A stretch of DNA of 10,101 nucleotides from Clostridiales bacterium (GTDB lineage Bacteria; Bacillota; Clostridia; Oscillospirales; QAMX01), in the NCBI GenBank assembly GCA_003149835.1, contig QAMX01000127.1:1-10101 (forward strand), written 5' to 3'. Position 1 is the stretch's first letter. Each line of letters opens with the position of its first letter. The notes under the pieces are model-generated. The model was not told the origin of the DNA and did not search any database. It saw nothing but the letters and a program-made list of their open reading frames with translations. Both the position numbers and the translations under genes were made by a program. Below are positions 7,166 through 10,101 of the stretch, in pieces.

Positions 7166-7861
7166 ATGCAGCTTTCGTATTTAATCACCATCGTAAAGCG
7201 AAGCGCGGCTGAGGACTTTACCACATTTTTCAAAGAAGAAGGCGTTCCGTTGACGCTTCGGATGCTCGGCGTCGGCACGGCGCGCGATAACGTCCGCCGT
7301 CTGCTCGGGCTTGCCGAGGTGGAAAAAGAGGTCTTTATGTGCGCCGTGCCGGAGTTTAAGGCACAAGCTCTGATGAAAAATTTGGTTCTGAAAATGGATT
7401 TGGATGTTGTCGGAAGAGGGATCGCCTATACGGTTCCGATTTCCAGCGTCGTCGGCGCGAACACACTGCACTATCTCAGCGGCAACGCCGCAGAGAAGGG
7501 AGAGGAAAACAAAATGAGCGAAAAGAAACAGGATTATGAACTGATTGTGATTATCACCAATAAAGCTTATGTCGAAACCGTAATGGACGCCGCCTATGCG
7601 GCCGGAGCAGGCGGCGGCACCGTCATTCACGCCCGCGGCACGGGCAGCGAGCAGGCCGAAAAGTTTTTCGGAGTCTCCCTTGCCTCAGAAAAAGAAATGA
7701 TCTTCATCGTTCTGAAAGACGCGGTTAAAGAAGCGGTGATGAAAGCCGTCAACGCCACCGCCGGTATGCAGACGCCGGCCAAATCTCTGATTTTCTCTAT
7801 GCCGGTAACCGACGTGGCCGGACTCCGTGAAGTATACCGTGAGCAATTCGAGACAAAATAG
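7166..7861 (+). CDS. tandem PII-like signalling protein
   Basis: The 231-residue protein contains two PII-like (GlnB-fold) domains, roughly residues 1-105 and 121-225, joined by a Glu/Lys-rich linker. PII proteins are trimers that bind nucleotides and small effectors at subunit interfaces and control transporters or enzymes. The halves align on a GT-rich turn followed by a short loop (GVGTARDN and RGTGSEQA), a KEVFM/KEMIF strand, and a final strand pattern GIAYTVPISSV / SLIFSMPVTDV. The loop corresponding to the T-loop is short and lacks the uridylylated Tyr context of classical GlnB, so this is a divergent PII-like sensor. GGGAGGAG at 7151-7158 lies seven bases before the ATG. It is four bases downstream of the DUF1538 gene, its presumed target. 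With two domains per chain, a pseudo-trimer arrangement is not straightforward. Confidence 0.85.
   Translation: MQLSYLITIVKRSAAEDFTTFFKEEGVPLTLRMLGVGTARDNVRRLLGLAEVEKEVFMCAVPEFKAQALMKNLVLKMDLDVVGRGIAYTVPISSVVGANTLHYLSGNAAEKGEENKMSEKKQDYELIVIITNKAYVETVMDAAYAAGAGGGTVIHARGTGSEQAEKFFGVSLASEKEMIFIVLKDAVKEAVMKAVNATAGMQTPAKSLIFSMPVTDVAGLREVYREQFETK
7496..7516 (+). promoter_or_regulatory. in-frame internal ribosome binding site and ATG between the two PII domains
   Basis: AAGGGAGAGG at about 7496-7505 is followed after eight bases by an ATG at 7514 (Met117), which starts the second PII-like domain exactly where a separate gene would begin. This could be a working second start that yields a free second domain, or a relic of a fusion between two neighbouring PII genes. 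Confidence 0.5.
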
Positions 7862-7939
7862 TTTTTTTGCGACTATTATTGATATTTTACGGTCTAATAC
7901 CATGTTTTTTCTTTTTGTTGGAATGCTGAACTTTTTTTG

Positions 7940-7968
7940 TTGACATTTTTCCAAAAGTATGGCATAAT
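7940..7968 (+). promoter_or_regulatory. sigma-A promoter of the solute-binding protein gene
   Basis: A perfect -35 TTGACA (7940-7945), a 17-base spacer and a -10 CATAAT (7963-7968, five of six) make a strong housekeeping promoter. The expected start is near 7975, giving a leader of about 45 bases that includes a tiny four-pair stem with a GAAA loop (7986-7997) and the ribosome binding site TAAGGAGG at 8006-8013. No clear intrinsic terminator separates it from the PII gene. Confidence 0.85.
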
Positions 7969-7976
7969 AACTTTTG
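7952..7976 (+). promoter_or_regulatory. inverted repeat centred on the -10 box, candidate operator
   Basis: CAAAAGT at 7952-7958 and ACTTTTG at 7970-7976 form a perfect seven-base inverted repeat with an 11-base spacer whose centre lies on the -10 box. Since transcription should begin near 7975, the dyad would act as DNA rather than RNA, which fits a repressor site. It matches no operator that I recognise. Confidence 0.4.
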
Positions 7977-8020
7977 AATTAGGTATGCTGAAAAGCAACC
8001 CATTTTAAGGAGGAAAAAGC

Positions 8021-9442
8021 ATGAACAGAAAGCGCATCCTTTCGTTGCTCCTCGCAATCGTCATGATCACAGCGCTGTTCGCTGCGTGCGGCGATTCCAA
8101 GGATCCCGCCACGACCACTCCGGCTCCGGACGTTACCTCGACGTCTGATCAGACGTCCGATTCCGCTCCCGGATCGGGTGACACCACTCCTTCTCCTGAG
8201 GCAGGCTATAACGGATACGAATTCGTTTTGGCGAATCCCGGCAACGCTTATGTGGACAATCCCACAAATGCGCTGGAAGAGGAATTGATGGACATCTACG
8301 CTCAGCTCGAAGACGAGCTCGACGTGTCGTTCAGCGCAATTTCCATCGATGCGCCTGAAACGGCGCTGCTGGCCAACGCCATGGCCGAGATCAAGCTCGC
8401 CGACTTCATTCGCTGCAAGCAGAACGCTTGGGTTCCGGCGGCGGTCAACAACGCGATTCGTCCGCTCAACTCTTCCGAAGTGCTCGAAACCGGCATGAAC
8501 GTCAACGACGAAAATCAGTTCGACCAGGTTTACACGCAGCTCGCCACTATCCGCGACGGCAATATCTGGGGCTGCGAAATGTCCGGCAAGTACTACATCA
8601 CCGGCATCGGCTTTACCTATGTGTTCAACAAGCCGCTGCTCGAACAGAACGGTTATCCGGCTGAAACGATCTATGAAAAAGTCCGCAACTACGAGTGGAC
8701 ATGGGAATACTTCATGGAAATCGCCGCCAAGGTCACCAAGGATACCGACGGCGACGGCCAGAACGACATCCACGGCCAGACGATGGTCGATATCGAATCC
8801 GAGCTCGAATCCAACGGCATCGGTTTGATGTATTTCAACGAAGAGACGAACAAATGGGCCTCTGGTTTTGCCACACCGCAGCTGGTCGAGGCGCTTGAGT
8901 TTGTCTTGACCATTGCGACGGACCCTCAGTATTCCCTGATCGAGGCGCCGGACAATAACTACCGCCGCCAAGTCTTCTATGACGGTCAGGCCGCGTTCGG
9001 CTGTCTCTACGGCGGTCACTACGGCAAGGACGGCGTCAACGCCATGTGCGAGTTCGACTATGGTATCGTGCCGATTCCTAAGGGACCGCAGGCGGAAAAA
9101 TACAGCTATGTCATCCCCGATCTGAATGTCTTTGTCGTTCAGACGGCGAACAAGGATTGGGCAACCTCCTGTGCGATTATGGCGAAGCTCGCCGAGCAGC
9201 TGACCGACAAGGAAGAAGCTGGAAAGGTGCTCAGAGGTTACCTGAGAGACGACGAGTCTCTGGAAGTTCTGGAAAACTATTGCTTCCCCGGCGCCCGGAT
9301 TCAGGCGACCCGTTTCAGCCCCGACATCAAGGCGGCTCTTGACGCGGCTGCTGAGCTGATCAGTCAGGTCGGCCCCGCCGCCGCAGTTGAAACGGTCAAT
9401 AACAATATCCAAACGGCGATTGATCAGCTCTTCGGATATTAA
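8021..9442 (+). CDS. extracellular solute-binding lipoprotein, family 1
   Basis: This is a lipid-anchored substrate-binding protein of the family 1 (sugar/oligosaccharide) ABC importer type, which captures a solute outside the cell. Seen: a basic N-terminus and hydrophobic stretch ending in a lipobox-like LFAAC with the lipidated Cys at residue 23; a Thr/Ser/Pro/Asp-rich linker to about residue 60; then a roughly 410-residue binding domain. An Asp-rich loop DTDGDGQND at 241-249 is common in this family and resembles a calcium-binding loop. The length of 473 residues is normal. The start is fixed by TAAGGAGG seven bases upstream. It has its own promoter and a strong terminator, and no permease or ATPase gene follows, so it either serves a transporter encoded elsewhere or has become a stand-alone receptor. 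Substrate cannot be told. Confidence 0.92.
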   Translation: MNRKRILSLLLAIVMITALFAACGDSKDPATTTPAPDVTSTSDQTSDSAPGSGDTTPSPEAGYNGYEFVLANPGNAYVDNPTNALEEELMDIYAQLEDELDVSFSAISIDAPETALLANAMAEIKLADFIRCKQNAWVPAAVNNAIRPLNSSEVLETGMNVNDENQFDQVYTQLATIRDGNIWGCEMSGKYYITGIGFTYVFNKPLLEQNGYPAETIYEKVRNYEWTWEYFMEIAAKVTKDTDGDGQNDIHGQTMVDIESELESNGIGLMYFNEETNKWASGFATPQLVEALEFVLTIATDPQYSLIEAPDNNYRRQVFYDGQAAFGCLYGGHYGKDGVNAMCEFDYGIVPIPKGPQAEKYSYVIPDLNVFVVQTANKDWATSCAIMAKLAEQLTDKEEAGKVLRGYLRDDESLEVLENYCFPGARIQATRFSPDIKAALDAAAELISQVGPAAAVETVNNNIQTAIDQLFGY

Positions 9443-9504
9443 GAATCCCATACCTCTGAAAAGAAGCCGCGGGATAATGGAGCGGCGAATTAAGAAAACA
9501 TTTT

Positions 9505-9552
9505 AGCAAAGAACGGTATAGCTTAACGGCTATGCCGTTCTTTGCTGTTTTT
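9505..9552 (+). terminator. strong intrinsic terminator after the solute-binding protein gene
   Basis: An 18-base-pair stem (left arm 9505-9522, right arm 9529-9546) with a single G-U pair and a six-base loop TTAACG is followed by GTTTTT. It lies 62 bases after the stop codon and should end the transcript efficiently. Confidence 0.93.
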
Positions 9553-9591
9553 CGGTTGTATTTTGGGCTTTTTCTTTCACCCTTCAAAATC

Positions 9592-9626
9592 AAAGGGAGG
9601 ATTATAAAATGACATTGAATATATAA
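9592..9626 (+). other. orphan ribosome binding site with a five-codon reading frame
   Basis: AAAGGGAGG at 9592-9600 stands eight bases before an ATG at 9609 that reads only M-T-L-N-I before TAA at 9624-9626. It lies beyond the strong terminator, and no longer gene follows in any frame: the open frame from 9629 to 10075 runs antisense to two minus-strand genes and is judged a shadow. It may be the stub of a deleted gene, a leader peptide, or chance. The rest of 9553-9728 shows no recognised gene; ATGTCC at 9629-9634 can pair with GGACAT at 9675-9680. Confidence 0.35.
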
Positions 9627-9728
9627 AAATGTCCACCGTGAAGGGGACCTCAGTTCGAATAGAGCTGCGACGCGGGACATCGACCTACTCGGCCATGGCC
9701 TGTTCCCAAACAACCGATGGAGAGAACG

Positions 9729-9766
9729 AAACAACCGACAGATCTAAACGATTCTGCCGGTTGTTT
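9729..9766 (-). terminator. hairpin terminator of the minus-strand operon
   Basis: A 13-base-pair stem with one G-U pair (9729-9741 with 9754-9766, 12-base loop) begins four bases beyond the stop of the small minus-strand gene. Read on the minus strand, the 3' arm ends in GTTGTTTCGTTCT, a T-rich but broken tail. On the plus strand four Ts lie at its 3' end, so it could work in both directions. Confidence 0.6.
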
Positions 9767-9770
9767 TGCG

Positions 9771-9863
9771 CTATCTCTTTATGTAAATATCATGACCGCA
9801 AACCGGACAGCCAAACGCTTCAAGTAGACTTTCGCATTTGGGACAGACGAATCTCTCTTTCAT
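9771..9863 (-). CDS. 30-residue zinc-ribbon-like microprotein
   Basis: This small reading frame encodes 30 residues with two cysteine pairs, CPKC (Cys7, Cys10) and CPVC (Cys19, Cys22) followed by Gly-His, spaced CxxC-x8-CxxC. That is the pattern of a minimal zinc ribbon or rubredoxin-like knuckle. I do not recognise a family or function. Its ATG follows the stop of the ABC exporter gene by one base (minus-strand TGA-C-ATG), so it is probably translated by coupling; no strong ribosome binding site of its own is seen, only the purine-rich AAAGAGAAAAAC. The terminator hairpin starts four bases after its stop, making it the last gene of the operon. It could instead be a remnant of a longer zinc-binding protein. 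Confidence 0.6.
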   Translation of the reverse strand: MKERFVCPKCESLLEAFGCPVCGHDIYIKR

Positions 9864-9864
9864 G

Positions 9865-10101
9865 TCAGTTTTTCTCTTTTACATACAGTTTACTCTGTTT
9901 TTCATACATCTCGGCATACAGTCCGCCTTGTCTTACAAGGTCGTCATGGTTACCGTATTCCGTAATTCTTCCACCTGAGAAAACGGCGATACGGTCTGCG
10001 ACCTTTGAACAGGCGAGACGATGTGATATGAAAACGGTCGTTTTATCTTTTGCCATACGAAAGAAATTCCGATAAATTTCACTTTCCGCTTTTACGTCAA
10101 G
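9865..10101 (-). CDS. ABC exporter ATP-binding protein, C-terminal part
   Basis: Only the last 78 residues are in the window; the gene enters from the right edge. Seen: a D-loop Leu-Asp at the very edge (LDVKAESEIY), the H-loop region TTVFISHRL, then DRIAVFSGGRITEYGNHDDL and GLYAEMYEKQ, the standard end of ABC exporter (type IV) nucleotide-binding domains with fused membrane domains. Walker A, signature and Walker B lie outside the window. Val follows the D-loop Asp where Pro is most common. These transporters export peptides, lipids or drugs; the substrate cannot be inferred. It ends in a Lys-rich tail and is followed after one base by the zinc-ribbon microprotein gene. Confidence 0.92.
   Translation of the reverse strand, partial: LDVKAESEIYRNFFRMAKDKTTVFISHRLACSKVADRIAVFSGGRITEYGNHDDLVRQGGLYAEMYEKQSKLYVKEKN

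Noticed and set aside
7857..7877. AATAGT/ACTATT inverted repeat at the PII gene stop as a terminator
   Set aside because: Only six weak A-T-rich pairs, and the T run lies in the loop rather than after the stem.
9650..9670. GTTCGAAT, resembling a tRNA T-loop and hence a tRNA end or attachment site
   Set aside because: The closing base pair of the T stem is absent and no acceptor, anticodon or D arm can be built around it.
9691..9700. GGCCATGGCC palindrome
   Set aside because: Ten bases, isolated, with no associated feature; expected by chance in GC-rich DNA.
9629..10075. 148-codon plus-strand reading frame
   Set aside because: Most of it lies antisense to the ABC exporter end and the zinc-ribbon frame, the translation resembles no family, and it crosses a terminator hairpin; it has no ribosome binding site of its own at proper spacing.

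Overview
The window looks like a chromosomal segment from a GC-rich, low-temperature-of-certainty member of the Firmicutes/Bacillota, most likely a clostridial gut-type lineage. The reasons are the order ybeY–era–yqzL–recO, the presence of yqzL (a small Firmicutes protein), MutS2 with a Smr tail, strong GGAGG-type ribosome binding sites, and a Gram-positive style substrate-binding lipoprotein with a Thr/Ser/Pro linker. The exact genus cannot be read from the sequence.

Region 1 (about 24-5252, plus strand) is housekeeping: the rRNA-maturation endoribonuclease YbeY, the ribosome-assembly GTPase Era, the tiny YqzL protein (easily missed because its 3' end overlaps recO by 56 bases in another frame), the recombination mediator RecO, and, after a 286-base gap, MutS2.

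Region 2 (5253-7861, plus strand) is a two-gene unit. A 361-base non-coding stretch with several possible RNA stems and a 12-base direct repeat leads into a DUF1538 membrane protein made of two homologous halves. Four bases later comes a protein made of two PII-like domains. The linker between these domains is encoded by a sequence that also reads as a good ribosome binding site followed by ATG. This pairing suggests a membrane transporter or channel controlled by a PII-type ligand sensor; its substrate is unknown.

Region 3 (7862-9552, plus strand) is a single-gene transcription unit: a near-consensus sigma-A promoter with a 7-base inverted repeat centred on its -10 box, a family 1 solute-binding lipoprotein, and a strong intrinsic terminator. 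No permease follows it.

Region 4 (9553-10101) contains an orphan ribosome binding site with a five-codon reading frame. It then holds a minus-strand operon end: the C-terminus of an ABC exporter-type ATPase running in from the right edge, and, one base after its stop, an unlisted 30-residue protein with two CxxC pairs (zinc-ribbon pattern), followed by a hairpin terminator. This microprotein, the fused PII-like protein and the structured leader of the DUF1538 unit are the items most worth a second look.
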